Below, one piece after another: positions 1-12,400 of a stretch of DNA of 64,000 nt. A program made the position numbers and the translations under genes. Every line of letters starts with the position of its first letter. The stretch's first letter is position 1. This DNA is from Quillaja saponaria (lineage: Eukaryota; Streptophyta; Magnoliopsida; Fabales; Quillajaceae), in assembly GCA_029379385.1 (NCBI GenBank), contig CM055618.1, forward strand, positions 4,784,134 to 4,848,133, read 5' to 3'. The notes below the pieces were generated by a model, which searched no databases, was not told the DNA's origin, and was given only the letters and a program-made list of their open reading frames with translations.

Positions 1-815
1 GAAAGATTGAATTGCATGGTAACTAACAACGGAAAGGTTCACAAATATATTTATAATATCTGGGTAGTCATCACATGCTGCTAGGCATCAATCTTGACTT
101 GTAGGTAACCCGAGAATTAATTTAATAATTAATTCTCATTAATGGGTAAATCAAAATTAGTTTTGATTTATATTAATTATATGTGGATCTAATTGAAAAA
201 TACATTAAGTTAATGTGGCCTACTACCAGTTTAATATGAACTTAAGGGGTCACACACAAATGGATGTAATTTGATTAAGAGAAGTTTTGGGCTTTCATGT
301 AATTACAAATAAATGATAATTGAAATTTAAAATATGATTAACTTTGATGAGATTTTCCTATTTTATAAAAGTCTTTAATAGATAAGATATGATCTTATCA
401 TTTAGAGTTCAGTTATATCATACTTAAATAAGGTTAGACCTTATAAGTAACATATGTAACTTTTATTCAAATATCACAGAAAACCAAAATTCTTTGCAGA
501 GAATTATTGGCAAAACTGAGTGTTTGTGAGACGTGAGAAAATCTCATCACTTGTGCTAGCACACAAGGAGATTTTTAACAGCCAACACATAGCTCTTGAT
601 CAAGTTATTCAGTGTGGATACACTGAGAGGTTGTACACCATGTACAACTTGTGGATCAAAAGTTAAGATCGTCCTAATCGCTTTAAGAGGTAATATTCTA
701 TTTATAAGATTAATAGAAAAATATCAGTTCATAAACAATAGAGATTATCCTAGAGATTTGATTATGACAAAATTTTAATTTTCGCTGTGTCCGGTATAAT
801 CAAAATCCCTACACT
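1..815 (+). repeat. Probable copia-type LTR, 3' part
   Basis: Noncoding, AT-rich. The last ~280 bases (about 540-815) have the layout of the R/U5 end of plant copia LTRs. There is a short inverted AAAATCTC/GAGATTTT element around a GTGCTAGCAC palindrome, then a stretch with GGTAATATTC, and a TTCGCTGTG block close to a terminal CCCTACA. The 5' boundary lies outside the window or is not visible, and no primer site or internal region follows: DNA resembling the gypsy-type LTR begins directly after it. Assignment to copia rests on remembered LTR layout, not on a coding domain. Confidence 0.35.
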
Positions 816-3800
816 TGTAACCCTAGCTTTGCTATACATATTCTATCTTTCCTTGTTGCTGTTGAAGCCATGTGTTGCAGCTTCCTTTTCATGCTCTGCA
901 ACTTCTCTTTTATAGGCAGCCAACTTATGTTAATGTATCAACCTTAGGATAGCATCTCATAGGTCCTTTTTGGCTAAGTTGCAACTCCCCCTTGCCGTGC
1001 CATGTTACAATTTTGTTACTGTCGTTTGGGAAGGACCTAAGTGAAGGAACGTTACTGCCATAGCTGGCAGCAAAACACTTCCTTCTCGCCCACAAAAGAA
1101 GGACATCTCTACTCGGGTTAGGCAGCTTTGGTGTAGTAGGATTCAATTTCCTTTTGGTACTATAAAATCTTGTAGTTTTCTTAAATAATTTCATGTCCTT
1201 TATTTTAAGCAATTGTGAGAGTTAACCTTAGGAGGTTAGATGGGTGAATAAAAAATGGAATTACTGAAAATAGATTATACTAGAAGAGTAAGTTTTGAAA
1301 GTTAGAATAGATTGATATTGGAAGTATAGCTCAAGCATTGGTTGAAAGTTAGTTTATGTCCTTGAAGTTTAAACTTGACTTTTCTCTTGTTCAATAAGAA
1401 TTGGATGTTTGAGTAGTTAGTTGTGACCAAAAGTTTAGAAAAAGCAAATAAAACATTGGTAATTTTATAAATTGGAAGAGGAAAGTTGGAAAGCTAATTG
1501 TGTTAATGATAAGAATACATAGCTTAGGTTCTAATTAAATCTAAATAATGAATTTAACTCTAAAGCTAATGTTTGGAATTTGAGTAAAATGGAATTGGAA
1601 AAGTTATACTGGAATTCTTGGTGTAGTATATATATGAATACATACACATCAATCGAAGGAAATCATGCATTCAAGATGTTTGATAAAATACTTACAAGAA
1701 CCTAATTATGGCCTTATGAGTAAAACTTGGTAGATTCAATTCTTGGTGGTTAGTTGTTGTTAGAATTTGAATAAAAAGTTTATAAACAAGAGTAAAGAAT
1801 GGTTGGTTAATGTTGTGAGTTAATGGTTTAATAAAAATGAATAAAAGGTGGTTGTTGTGGTTAAAGCACTGGAAGTGAGAGTTAAATGGTTTTTGAAGGG
1901 ATGCAAGACAGATTTGATGAGTTAGATAAATTCAATATTTTGAGTATTTTCAGGACTGAATTAAATTAAGAGTTTTAGATAGAAAATCTAACTTAAGTTC
2001 CTAAGATGATTTTTGCAAAATTTCGTAACTTAGTTCCTAGTATATTTATCGTTAGTGCTATTAGACTGCGGCTAGGTCCATGCAGGATTTTTAGTGAGCT
2101 TTAGTCAATTTTGGAGACTTCGTTAGGGGTTGTGGTTAGGAATTAGCTTAGGACCTCTAAGAAAAGTTATTCCTAAAATATTAAAGGATAAATCTAGAAT
2201 AGTGCAGGTTTTAATTCCATGTTTTGTGTATTTTAAGGTATTAGATGTCATGGCTAGGATTTTTAGGTCCTAACTGTACCTGTTTTGAAGTAGTTGAGAT
2301 TAGGGGGTCTTAAAGGATGAATTACGAGTATAGTTTCTGAAGATGAAATGTTCCTAACATCTTGAAAAAATAGACTGAAAAGTTTTTCAATTTAATTCTC
2401 AAGTATGAGAATTGTATAAGCATCAGAATCAGAGGTTAACAACCAAGAATTTAAGAAGAGTCTTGTTTTTGTTTATACCAAGAATTAAGTGAGTTCAAGG
2501 CTGTTTTTAGGAGAAGTTTCTAAATTAAAAAGATAGCTAACTTCCTAAAGTTAATGTTTAAACTTAATCTTGTTGAATTGGGTTAAATATGTAAGTTGAA
2601 AATAAATATATCTCCAAGATAGTGTGAAAATGACTAAAAAGAGTAAACTTTAAATAAATACTTGAAACTTAGTAACTCTAGATTTTTGTAATTAAAATGT
2701 TATAACTTATAAAATTGATAAACTAAATAATACGTAGACAATGTAATTGCAGCTCCGGAGCTATGATTGAGCCAACGAAGCACGTGAACACAAAAAGGTG
2801 TAACGATCAATATCGGTATATGGTGAGTGGTTAAGTGTTACCTTTTGGGATGCTAGATTAATATGCATATTTATTAGGTATACTTGAATAAATGTGTTAT
2901 TATAAAGCATAAGTATGTGTAATGCTTAAGTTGAGTTATTTGAATAATGATTGATGTGGGAAATTGGTTGTGATTAATAAGGGCCAATAAAATGAATTTT
3001 TCTCCGAAATGATTTTTACTTTCGAAATTGAAATCTAGATGCACTTAGGATGCTTTGAGATATTCTAATTATGATAAGTGTTTTAAAAGAATTGAGTGTT
3101 CAGCCTCAGTAAGATGGATTGTGTACGGAGAATAACTTATTGTGCAGGTGCGTAAATGCCCAGTGGGGAGAGATATTTATTGTGCAAGGCTAAGCAATTA
3201 TGTTGGCCCTTTGTTTGACTTGTATGCTTTGAATTGCTTTGATTGTTTTGATTGAACATAAAGTGCTATTTGAACTATGCTTGTTAAGCTTATGTTTCTG
3301 TAATTGTGTACCAACCTTAATGGTTTTGAATTTATGATATTAATTGACTATATATGTTGTATACTTATATTGAGTGATGTTAATACCCTTTAGGTATGTT
3401 TTTCTACTCACTAAGTCAGTAGGACTCATTCCTCTTTTGTTGACATTTTTTTAATAACAGTAGTTTAATATATGGCGTTGCTGAGCTCATGACCTGCCAA
3501 CAAAGAATTATCAAGATATTTTCCAAGATCTCATACTTGAAGCCAAATGATGAAAATTTGTAGTCACAATTAAGATGTTGAGTAATTATGAATTGTTTGT
3601 ATAAAAGTCAATTTGGTACTATTTATGATTTTATCAGAGTGGATTTCCTTAGTTATATTGTCTCTATTGTTACCTAGTTGAATGTAACTAGAAATTATTT
3701 GTTTGTATTTTGGGCATGTTTCATATTATAGGGAACTTCTATCGAGATTTTTCGTAAATTGCTATATGATTTAGTAAACAAACTTTTATAGTTAACTTAC

Positions 3801-3932
3801 GTTTTATAAAATTTTACTTTTATACATTAGGTTAGTTAAGAGTTTTATTTGTCTCTTTGTTTTGGAGTCAGGATTATAGAGGGTTTATTATCCAATTCTC
3901 TGGCCAGTCATGCCTCTATGTGGAATGTAACA
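816..3932 (+). repeat. Gypsy-type long LTR, copy 1 (5'-truncated)
   Basis: Noncoding and collinear with other LTR copies in this window (plus strand ~33.9-38.05 kb and 52.24-55.07 kb; minus strand 48.17-52.15 kb). Shared landmarks in order are: a block with GGACTGAATTAAATTAA near 1.95 kb; GAGAATTG..AAGCATCAGAATCAGAGGTTA near 2.4 kb; a GAGCCAACGAAGCACGTGAAC block near 2.77 kb; GTGCACCTAGGAT-like sequence near 3.04 kb; TCTACTCACTAAGTC near 3.4 kb; and the terminal block with GGCCAGTCATGCCTCT ending in TAACA at 3932, a decayed form of GTGTGACA. The 5' edge is uncertain; a pyrimidine-rich stretch at 830-920 resembles the promoter-proximal part of other copies. It has no internal region, so it is probably a solo or broken LTR. 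Confidence 0.6.
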
Positions 3933-3934
3933 AT

Positions 3935-5190
3935 ATTTGTCACCACTTATACGCCAGTACTCTTAGCTCGTCAAATAGACATGTGTTTTATGATTTTACC
4001 CCGAGATCCAATTTTATAAGTTTTCAATTAGAAACTTACACTTGTGCATAAATTCCTAATGTTTGATCTAAATTACAAACATTTTCTTCCATCAAGTCTT
4101 ACTTGTCTCCACGGATGTGCCAACACTTCTAGCTTATCAAATAAATGTGTATTTTATGATTTTATCCCATGTGGCTAAATCTTTAAAGTTTTCAACTAAA
4201 AACGCATACTTATGCATAAATTCTTAATGTTTGATCCAAATTGCAAACTGCTTCTTCTTACGTGTCTTACTTGTTCCAGTGGACATGTTCATACTCCTGG
4301 CTCCTTAAATGGACTTGTATTGATTTGATCTCCCGAAATTCAATTTTCTAAGTTTTCAACTAGAAATGGACACTTTGTGCTTAAATTTCTAAAGTTCGAT
4401 TCAAATTGTAAATTTTTTTCTACGAGTTTTGTTTGTACCCTCGGATGTGCTAATACTCTAGACTTGTCATATAGATCTATAGTTTACGATTTTGTCCTTC
4501 GAGGCACAATTTTCAAAGTTTTAAATAGAAACACACTTGTACATAAATTCTAAATGTTTATTCAAAATTGTAAATGGTTTCTTACTACAAGTCTTATTTG
4601 TCTGCATATGCATACTAATACTTCCAACTAGTCAAACTGATGTCTATTTTATGATTTTACCATGCGAGACCTAATTTAAAAAATTTTCAACTAGAAGCGC
4701 ACACTTGCGTATAAATTCCTATCTTTTAATCCAAATTGCAAATCGATTCTTATTACATGATTTATTTGTCCCCTGGACATGTCGATGCTTTCGGCTCATA
4801 AAAAAAAAAACAAGTATTTTATGATTTTACCCAATGCCAAATTCCCAAAATTTTTAACTAGAAACGCACACTTGTGCATAAATTGCAAATGTTTTATCCA
4901 AATTGTAAATTGTTTCTTGCTACAAGAATTAATCGTCCTAAAGGATGTGCCAATACTCTTGACTCATCAAAAGGACTTGTTTTATTTTATTTTATAACTT
5001 TATCAACTAAGGTTCAATTTTTTCTAACTAGAAATGCACACTTGTGCATAACTTCCTAGTTTTTGATCCAAATTGAAATCTGAATCCGAATCTTCCTACA
5101 AGTATTATTCGTCCCCATAGGCATGCATGTACTCTCTACTCATCAAATGGACGTGTATTTTATGAATTAAACCCCCGAGGCCTTGATGAT
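3935..5190. repeat. Tandem array of ~167-bp monomers, about 7 copies
   Basis: A diverged head-to-tail array. The landmark CTTGTGCATAAATTCCTAATG and its variants begin near 4041, 4209, 4373, 4536, 4704, 4871 and 5041, a spacing of 163-170 bases (mean ~167). Each monomer also carries GTTTTCAACTAGAAA before the landmark, TTGATCCAAATTGCAAA after it, then a GTCTTACTTGTCCCC-like block and a TCAAATGGACxTGTATTTTATGATTTTA block. Copies differ at many positions, so the array is old or decaying. The short open frames inside it are chance frames of the repeat. Confidence 0.8.
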
Positions 5191-5689
5191 AACAAAATGA
5201 CTAGTAACTTTGCAAGAAAAATTAACTTCAACTATATTATAGTCTCTGCATATATCTTACATAGTAAAGATCTAAAAAGGTGATCAAACTTTATGGAAGT
5301 CAAATTAGCCACTTTGTATAAGTATAACATCTTTCCAAGACAAATAATAATATTACCTAAAGACATCATCTCATAAGTTGAAGCACTACGAATGGATAAA
5401 TTGAGTAAATAAATTAAGATCATAATGCACAACTAAAAGACTTAATTAGAGATCATCACTTGGTTTTCTATGCATTCATACTCATCAATAATCCTTCATC
5501 AATACAATCAATAAGCTAAAGCTTCATAAGCGATTATACTGAAGTATTCTCTTAGGTTGCAGAAGGAAGAAAGTCAAGAGTCCAGCTGAAATATCATTGA
5601 AGAATATCATCTAAATAATTGAAAACTTCAAAACTTAAGAAGTTACATAACATCAACACCTTTTCACATCAAAATCTCAAAAAACAACT
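5191..5689. other. Intergenic DNA, no recognised feature
   Basis: AT-rich sequence between the tandem array and the ataxin-2 pseudogene. No coding frame, RNA gene or repeat that I recognise. Confidence 0.5.
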
Positions 5690-8117
5690 CTCTCTCTCTC
5701 TCGTTCTTGATCACAATGAGATTGATTGACAGAACACCCATTTCCCCCGCCTCTTTTAGACCTTCACCTTCTCTCTCTTGATTCGTGCTCCGTTCATCGG
5801 CTTCTGCCTCTTCCTTTTGAAGCAACCAAAATAAACCCTTTATTACAATCTCTAATGGACAGGGCTTGCTCAAAGTGGTTTCAAGCAATTTTACATTAAT
5901 CAAGCTTAAGGATAGAGGCTAAAGCGAAGATGAATTATCAACAAGTTGTGTAGCCAAAATCTTCTAGTAATGAATATGGTCATTGCAAGGCGGGCAGGGA
6001 AGGGGGAATTAGGATGGAGTATACGATTCATTGTAGAAAATCAAGTTCTAGCATATTAACAAGTACAGGTGCAACGAGTAGCAAAGTTGGTATTTATGAG
6101 AGTCCCTCATGTGATTGACTTGTATATGTAACTACATGTCTTATTGGCCACCAAGTTGAAGTCCAAGTTAAAAATAGATTTACATATTCTAGAATATTTC
6201 ATGCAACAAATGCTGATAAAGATTTTGGAATCATATTGAAGATGACTCGCTTGACAAAAGATGGTTCTTTAGGAAGGCAAAAGTCTAGTATAGAATCTGT
6301 TAGCAAAGCTCTTTCAAAGATTTTGAATATACCTGCCAAGAAACTCATACAAGTTGTAGTGGAGGGCATTTTTGCTACTAAGGATAGCTTATCAAATGAA
6401 GTCCAGCTTGAAATGAATCATGAGATCATGGTTGACTCCTTTATATCCCAATCTAGCCATGTTGAGGTGGAGAGAGAATTGGAACCCTGGGTCCCTAATA
6501 AAGATGATCCACAATGTCCTGAGCTAGAAAATATATTTGATGGCTATTGGAACAAAGGATGGGATCAGTTTAAAATAAACAAAACCTTATTTGATGTAAA
6601 GATCACATTTAATGAGGAAATTTATACAAGCTAAACTTGAAAAAGGTCCTTAGATGAGAAAGTTCGAAAGAGAAACTTCAAGAATAGCCAAAGAAATTGA
6701 AGGTGAGGAAACATAAGATCTTTATTTAGCAAAGGAAAGAGGCATGGACCTACATGAAGATTGTGAAATTGATGAAGAGACTAAATTCTCTTCTATCATC
6801 AAGGTAAGAGGGTTGATGATAGTGGATATGAAGATAATGAGGACATCATGTTGGATTCACAAAATACTGAAACATTTGGTGGTACTTTTGGTTCTGTCAC
6901 TAAGAGATCAACAAAGAATACCATTGGAAAAAGTAGCAATGGATCTCAAATATAATCAATTTTTTTGTTTGTGGATATAAGGAATCAATCTTAGTCGAGT
7001 ATCGGTACGGATTTAAGCCTGATCTATTTCTCACGATCATGCTAGATAGTTGGCATCTGAACTCCCCTTCAAAAGTTACCCTGGTTTGGATGGTGAAAGT
7101 AGTATTCAGGAGAATTCAGTGAGTGAGTGAGTAGCATGAGGGTCATGGTATTGCAAAGGGAGATAACAAAACTTTGACACAATAAGCTGAGTATGTTCAA
7201 TTGTTAAAATATGAAGATTCACAATCAACACTTATTTCGAAGACATGAAGCTCTGATAAGGGAGGGCTATCTTCTAATGCCACTTCATCTAGTACTTTGT
7301 CAAAGACTCATGAAAAGACTGGGGCTCGTGGTGATTCACTTGAGGCTTCAATGTTAAGGAAAGCACATGTAGAAGCACAATCTATTAATTCTCATGGAAG
7401 ACTTGGTAGATCTGCATCTTCTAGTTTAGATTATGCAGGATGCACGACAGCTGCTAGTGGCTATGGTTTGTCACCAAGTTCATCAATGGGTCATTGTCAT
7501 TTGAAAAATCATCTCTGAATCCTAATGCTAAGGAATTCAGATGCAATCCTAATGCAAAGAGTTTCATTCCATTGCAAACTCCTGTTAGGCCTCCATCCCC
7601 AGTGTCTGATGGTTCCTTTTATTTTCCAAATGTGACTAGTGTACCTCATATGCCTAGCATGCCCATAGGCATTGGAATTGGACATGCATTTGTTGGGCAA
7701 TAGCCTCTTATATTTAATTAACAAGTAAGGGCAAATGCAATCACTATAAGCATATTTTCATCTCGATGGACCACAATATGGACAAGCATGCTTCTTGGCC
7801 AACATAGGCAAGTCTTGTACATGCCAAACTACTAACCTGAAATGCCATACAAAGGACGAGATTACTAGCCAACTGGTTGATTTGCATTTGTTGGTGATTT
7901 GCTCCTTGCCTGAAAAGAATAAACCTATAGCAGATTGTTGGTAATACTATTTTTTCAAGAATAGAGCCAGCAGCTTATGTGAGGAGTCCAATTTTTCGGA
8001 TCTGTCCCAGGCAAGCTAACTCATGCTGGGATATAATTTTATGACTTTGTATTAACAGATATAATCACTTTGGAGTTCTAGTCTTCTAGTTTTCTATTAA
8101 AAAAAAACAAAAACAAA
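5690..8117 (+). pseudogene. Processed pseudogene of an ataxin-2-like protein (CID3/CID4 type)
   Basis: Ataxin-2 proteins bind RNA and poly(A)-binding protein in cytoplasmic RNP complexes. A CT-rich stretch (5690-5780) resembles a 5' UTR, and the ancestral start is ATG 5930. Reading through breaks gives, in order: an Sm-like domain (GHQVEV near 6145, FHATNADKDFGIILKM near 6200-6245); the LsmAD region (FDVKITFNEEIYT near 6590-6630, then KLEKGP and AREIEGEET-like residues to ~6720); the EETKFSS segment; and a C-terminal PAM2 motif for PABP binding (SSLNPNAKEF near 7508-7540, with a second NPNAKSF copy). All these segments are contiguous, although plant ataxin-2 genes have introns, and an A-rich tract lies at ~8097-8117: hallmarks of retroposition. 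Lesions include TAG at codon 8 (5951-5953), a frameshift near 6625 and further stops. No clear target-site duplication was seen. Certainly ataxin-2 derived; CID3 versus CID4 is not resolvable. Confidence 0.88.
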
Positions 8118-8199
8118 ACATCATCGTATTATTTTTAGCTAAAGAGAATGTTGTATTAATTTAGCTGACATTATCAATTGAAGTACTTATCTTGATCAA

Positions 8200-8400
8200 T
8201 AGTTAGAAGTAAGGGTGTAAATGATTTGAGCTATTCAACAAGCTTGATAAGGGCTTGCTCGGGCTCTGTTCATTTTCTAAACGAATTGAGCTCGAGCTTT
8301 ATTTTAGGGCTTATGTAGTAAACGCCAAGCTTGAACTTTGCAAAGCTCAGCTCGAAAGCTCGTGAGCCCGGCTAGTTTAAAATAATTAAATTTATTTATT
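8200..8400. repeat. Dispersed-element fragment with GAGCTCGAGC motifs
   Basis: Contains GAGCTCGAGCTT, AAGCTCAGCTCGAAAGCTCGTGAGCC and similar paired motifs that differ sharply in composition from the AT-rich flanks. Such GAGCTCGAGC-type ends after a GGGTGTAAA start are common in plant dispersed repeats. The element class is not assigned. Confidence 0.35.
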
Positions 8401-8839
8401 TATTTATATTTTTTTATATATAAGATAAACATATAATAAATATATTTGTTAAGCAATATGATATAATAACATGTCTAGTTTAATGTCAACACACCTTATA
8501 TTCTCTAAAATAGTTAAAATGGGCTTCACAACTATCATCCCACTTTAAAGTTTTTGAATCTTGATAAACTAAGAAGGACTAGATCTCTCATATCATTTTT
8601 CGCTCTTTCAGATTATTCAACTAGATTTAAAACTTAATTTAAATTCTGTGGGAAACACTAATATTGAGTGAATCTTATTGAGCATACCCATTATAAAATT
8701 CTCTAAGAAAAACACGAGCGTGAATCTAGAATTTAGAATTAAGCTTGGTAAATTTTAACTTGTAACAAGGTCTAAGGAACTTGGGGTTATAGCTGAGTCA
8801 ATAAATTTAGCGTAGGCTTTGGCTAAGACTTATAAGGAT

Positions 8840-9110
8840 TCAGTGTCAATGTTTTGCTGATCCCTGCCAATAATTCAATGACAAAAATATAATTCACCCA
8901 AAATTAAATCTAAAAGAACTATGTTAAAAATAAAATAAAATTTAAGAATAAAGATTAGCTAAACTTATGAGACTCAAAAATCAGTGTGAAGAATGTTGTG
9001 CCTTAATTCAGTGTGGATGTTTTGCTGATCCCTGCAAATAATTCAATGACAAATACAATTCACCCAAAATTAAATCTTATAGAACTATGTTAAAAATAAA
9101 ATAAAATTTT
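8840..9110. repeat. Two direct copies of a ~100-bp segment, 168 bp apart, upstream of the helicase gene
   Basis: The segment starting TCAGTGT..ATGTTTTGCTGATCCCTGC at 8840 recurs at 9008. The copies share TAATTCAATGACAAA, AATTCACCCAAAATTAAATCT and AACTATGTTAAAAATAAAATAAAATTT with few differences. It ends about 380 bases before the helicase start codon, so it may lie in the promoter or 5' UTR. No TATA box or transcription start could be assigned with confidence. Confidence 0.8.
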
Positions 9111-9493
9111 AATACCAAAAAAATAAAATAAATAAAATTTAAGAATAAAAATAAAAGAGAACTAGAATTTTCCCGGACCAAAACAACATTGAAGTGAAAA
9201 ATAGAATAAGCGGTTGCAAGCTTTAACCAAAGCTGTTGTTGTGTACTTGCGATGTGGTGACGGTGCACCAGTGGCCGACACAAGTGTACCGATGCTTCCA
9301 CACGCAACATAATGCAACATCCACTCTCCAAGTGCAGCCCAACTGTCCGTTCCCCACCAAGTCCATGTATGATTGTCATAGCGTTATAAATGTCTGTGTA
9401 CCTTTTCAGCTCTACTGCCATCGTTTTCTTTCCAATCACTTTCAGCCGGCTTCGAAACTCTTTGCATTTGCGTTAAGGATCTCAACCTCTGCC

Positions 9494-12400
9494 ATGTCTC
9501 ACAGGCCCAATTTCCAAGGAGGTCGCAGAGGGGGCGCATCGTCTGCTGGTCATAGGGGTGGTCGCCGTGGTGTAGGTGGCGGAGGCCGTGGTGGTGGACG
9601 CGGGGAGCAACGTTGGTGGGACCCAGTATGGCGAGCTGAGCGATTGAGACAAAATCAAGCAGAGGTAATTGGAAAGATCCTTTACTGGTCGGAGTTGTTT
9701 TGTTACTGAAAACATGGCCTTATTACCCTTTTTCCCTTTTTCACTCCTCCACCGTGTGTAGCAATCTTTGCTTGAATTCCAACTATGTTTTTAGTATACA
9801 CTTTCAATAAACTATGCATACTACAAATGTGACTGAAGTTTGTGCTTGTATATACATCTATATATTGGAATTAATTTTTTTTTTTTTTTTTCTGATATGC
9901 AGATAGAAGTTCTTGATGAGAATGAATGGTGGGATAAGATGGAGAAGATGAAAAGAGGTGGGGAGCAGGAGATGGTTTTCAAACGTAATTTTAGTCGTGA
10001 AGACCAGCTAAAACTAGCCGATATGGCTTATCAATTGAAGCTATACTTGTAAGTGCCTATGCATATATCAAATTATGTTCCCATATAACAAAATCAAGAG
10101 ATTCTTTACCATGTTTTTGACATAGAAGCAATGTGGTTGTGAGCAAACTTCATACTTTTTTCTTTGGTGTTTTACAATAATTGAATTTGTTTCAATCCTT
10201 ATTTCTAAGTGTGTTTGGAACCACAAAAATTATAGAATTCAATTCATTCTAAATAAACTTTCATTAAAATTTTATGTTTGGTATCTATCTTTAACAAGAA
10301 TTTAATTCATTCTAAATCATCATTTTATAATATTTTTTTCATTTTGAATTCTCATCAAAATTGATATAATTTGTTAAGAATTCAGTTCAATTAGATTAAA
10401 AAGACATATATATATCTTTTATTTTTACTTCTTCTCATATTCACATCTCAAAAATCACAATCCCTCTTCTTCTTCCTATCCCATTTCTTATCTCATCTCT
10501 TCTCTTCTCTCTTTCCCCTCCCCTTCCCCTCATTTCTCTTCCCTCCTTATAATGTATTAGATCTGCACCAATGATTTAAGTTGCTTTTGTAGGAATTTTT
10601 TTTTTTTTTTACTAATACAAGGGTAATTTTGTAAAAGCATTAAAGTGAAATGAATTCTATTAGTTATAATAATATTCCAAACACTATAATTCAATTTAAT
10701 TCATTTGAATTCTATCACTTAAATGATTTGTTCAAAACATTGAGAAATAATTTAAATTGAATTGAATTGAATTGAATTGAATTGAATTGAAATGAAATGA
10801 ATTGAATTGAATTGAATTGAACTCTCACATGGATTTATTCCAAACTCACTCTCTGGAAATTTATGTGATCCATAATCAATGTACAATTGACCTTTAATCG
10901 AGGCAGGTAAATCTAGTTGCATTGCTGTATCTGTTTTACATAAGTAGTCATATCACTTACTGTCAATCTCACGTCTTCAACAAATTTAAAGGGTTTAAGT
11001 CATGACCATTATTTGTTTAGACAATCTTAATGAGATATCACCATGTTTGTTTGACATTCATCTCTTGATTTTGGACCTGGGGAAAGAAAGCCATGCATAT
11101 AATAAAGGGAAGGCTCTTGTAGTCAGCAAAGTCCCATTACCAGATTACCGTGCAGATCTTGATGAGCATCATGGATCCACACAGAAAGAGGTGCTGCATA
11201 TGTTTTCAGTTTATTTTTTCCCATGAAATGTGAAATTGTTTTTAATAGTATGCTTCTACATTTATGTTCCCGCAGATTAAAATGTCCACAGAAATGGAGA
11301 GGAGATTAGGTAATCTATTGGATGGCTCACATTCTCAGTCAGCCGAGATAGTACTAATTAATGCGTCTTCCAAAACACCAAATCACGGAGGTAAACAATC
11401 ATCATCTGGTCTAAGTACTCCAAAACCTCTCATGGAGCTGGAATCTGATTCTGCAAAGCAGACACTTAATCTCGAACTTAAGGAGAGGCAGGAAAAGATG
11501 AAGGTATGCTGAACTGGTTGACTATGAACAATTGCGTTATCAGTTAATTGATTGTAGTAATACTTATAAAAAACTACTTGCATTTACTAATATGCAAATA
11601 AGTTAATTGTTTTAGGTTGATTGAATATGAAAATTGAATCATGTGTGAGATTACTTATGTGCAGGGAAGTGATAGTTTGAAGGCAATGAAATCATTCAGA
11701 GAAAAGCTTCCTTCTTTCAAAATGAAGTCAGAGTTTCTGGAAGCTGTTCGAAACAATCAGGTGCAGATTTTTATCAATAATAGATTGGATTAAAATTTCT
11801 TACTATAATCACATAAAATACATCTGGCATAAGGACTCTATATCCGTAATCATCATTTAGTTTTTAATTAGTAGCTGACATCCTCATGACCTCATGGAAA
11901 TGAAAATGAAAGAAGGTTGCTTCACTTGGAATAAGTTGTCAATGTGATGCATGCTGAGTTCACTTCCTTGAGCATTTGCAATGCAGGTATTGGTAGTTTC
12001 AGGAGAGACAGGTTGTGGCAAGACAACACAACTTCCACAGTTCATTCTAGAAGAGGAGATTTCATGTCTGCGAGGTACGGATTGCAGCATAATATGCACT
12101 CAACCCCGCCGCATCTCTGCGATTTCTGTTGCAGCTCGAATATCTGCCGAAAGGGGGGAGGGTCTTGGTGAAGTTGTTGGTTATCAGATCCGCCTGGAAG
12201 CAAAACGCTCTGCTCAAACACATCTCCTCTTTTGCACAACTGGTGTATTACTTCGACAGTTGGTAATATGATAATCTTTATGCTTTAACTTCATCTCCAG
12301 ATTATACTGTTTTGCTTCAGCATTGCTTGCATTTTGCATGAAACATTACATGGGTATATAGGGGGTCAGTGATTGGAAGTTGTAACTAACAATACATATT

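Noticed and set aside
925..1212. 95-codon minus-strand frame
   Set aside because: Lies in LTR-like sequence, has no family resemblance, and no upstream or downstream support for a gene.
4779..5059. Overlapping 60-70-codon frames rich in Cys and Asn
   Set aside because: They are frames of the ~167-bp tandem repeat; the peptides repeat with the monomer and are not protein-like.
3935..5190. CRISPR-like array
   Set aside because: Monomers are contiguous ~167-bp units without short conserved repeats and unique spacers, and the context is a plant nuclear genome.
7509..7724. Minus-strand frame over the ataxin-2 pseudogene
   Set aside because: Shadow of the PAM2-containing plus-strand sequence.
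9077..9439. 120-codon minus-strand frame upstream of the helicase
   Set aside because: Its C-terminal half is low-complexity sequence from the AAATAAA-rich duplication, and no motif was recognised.
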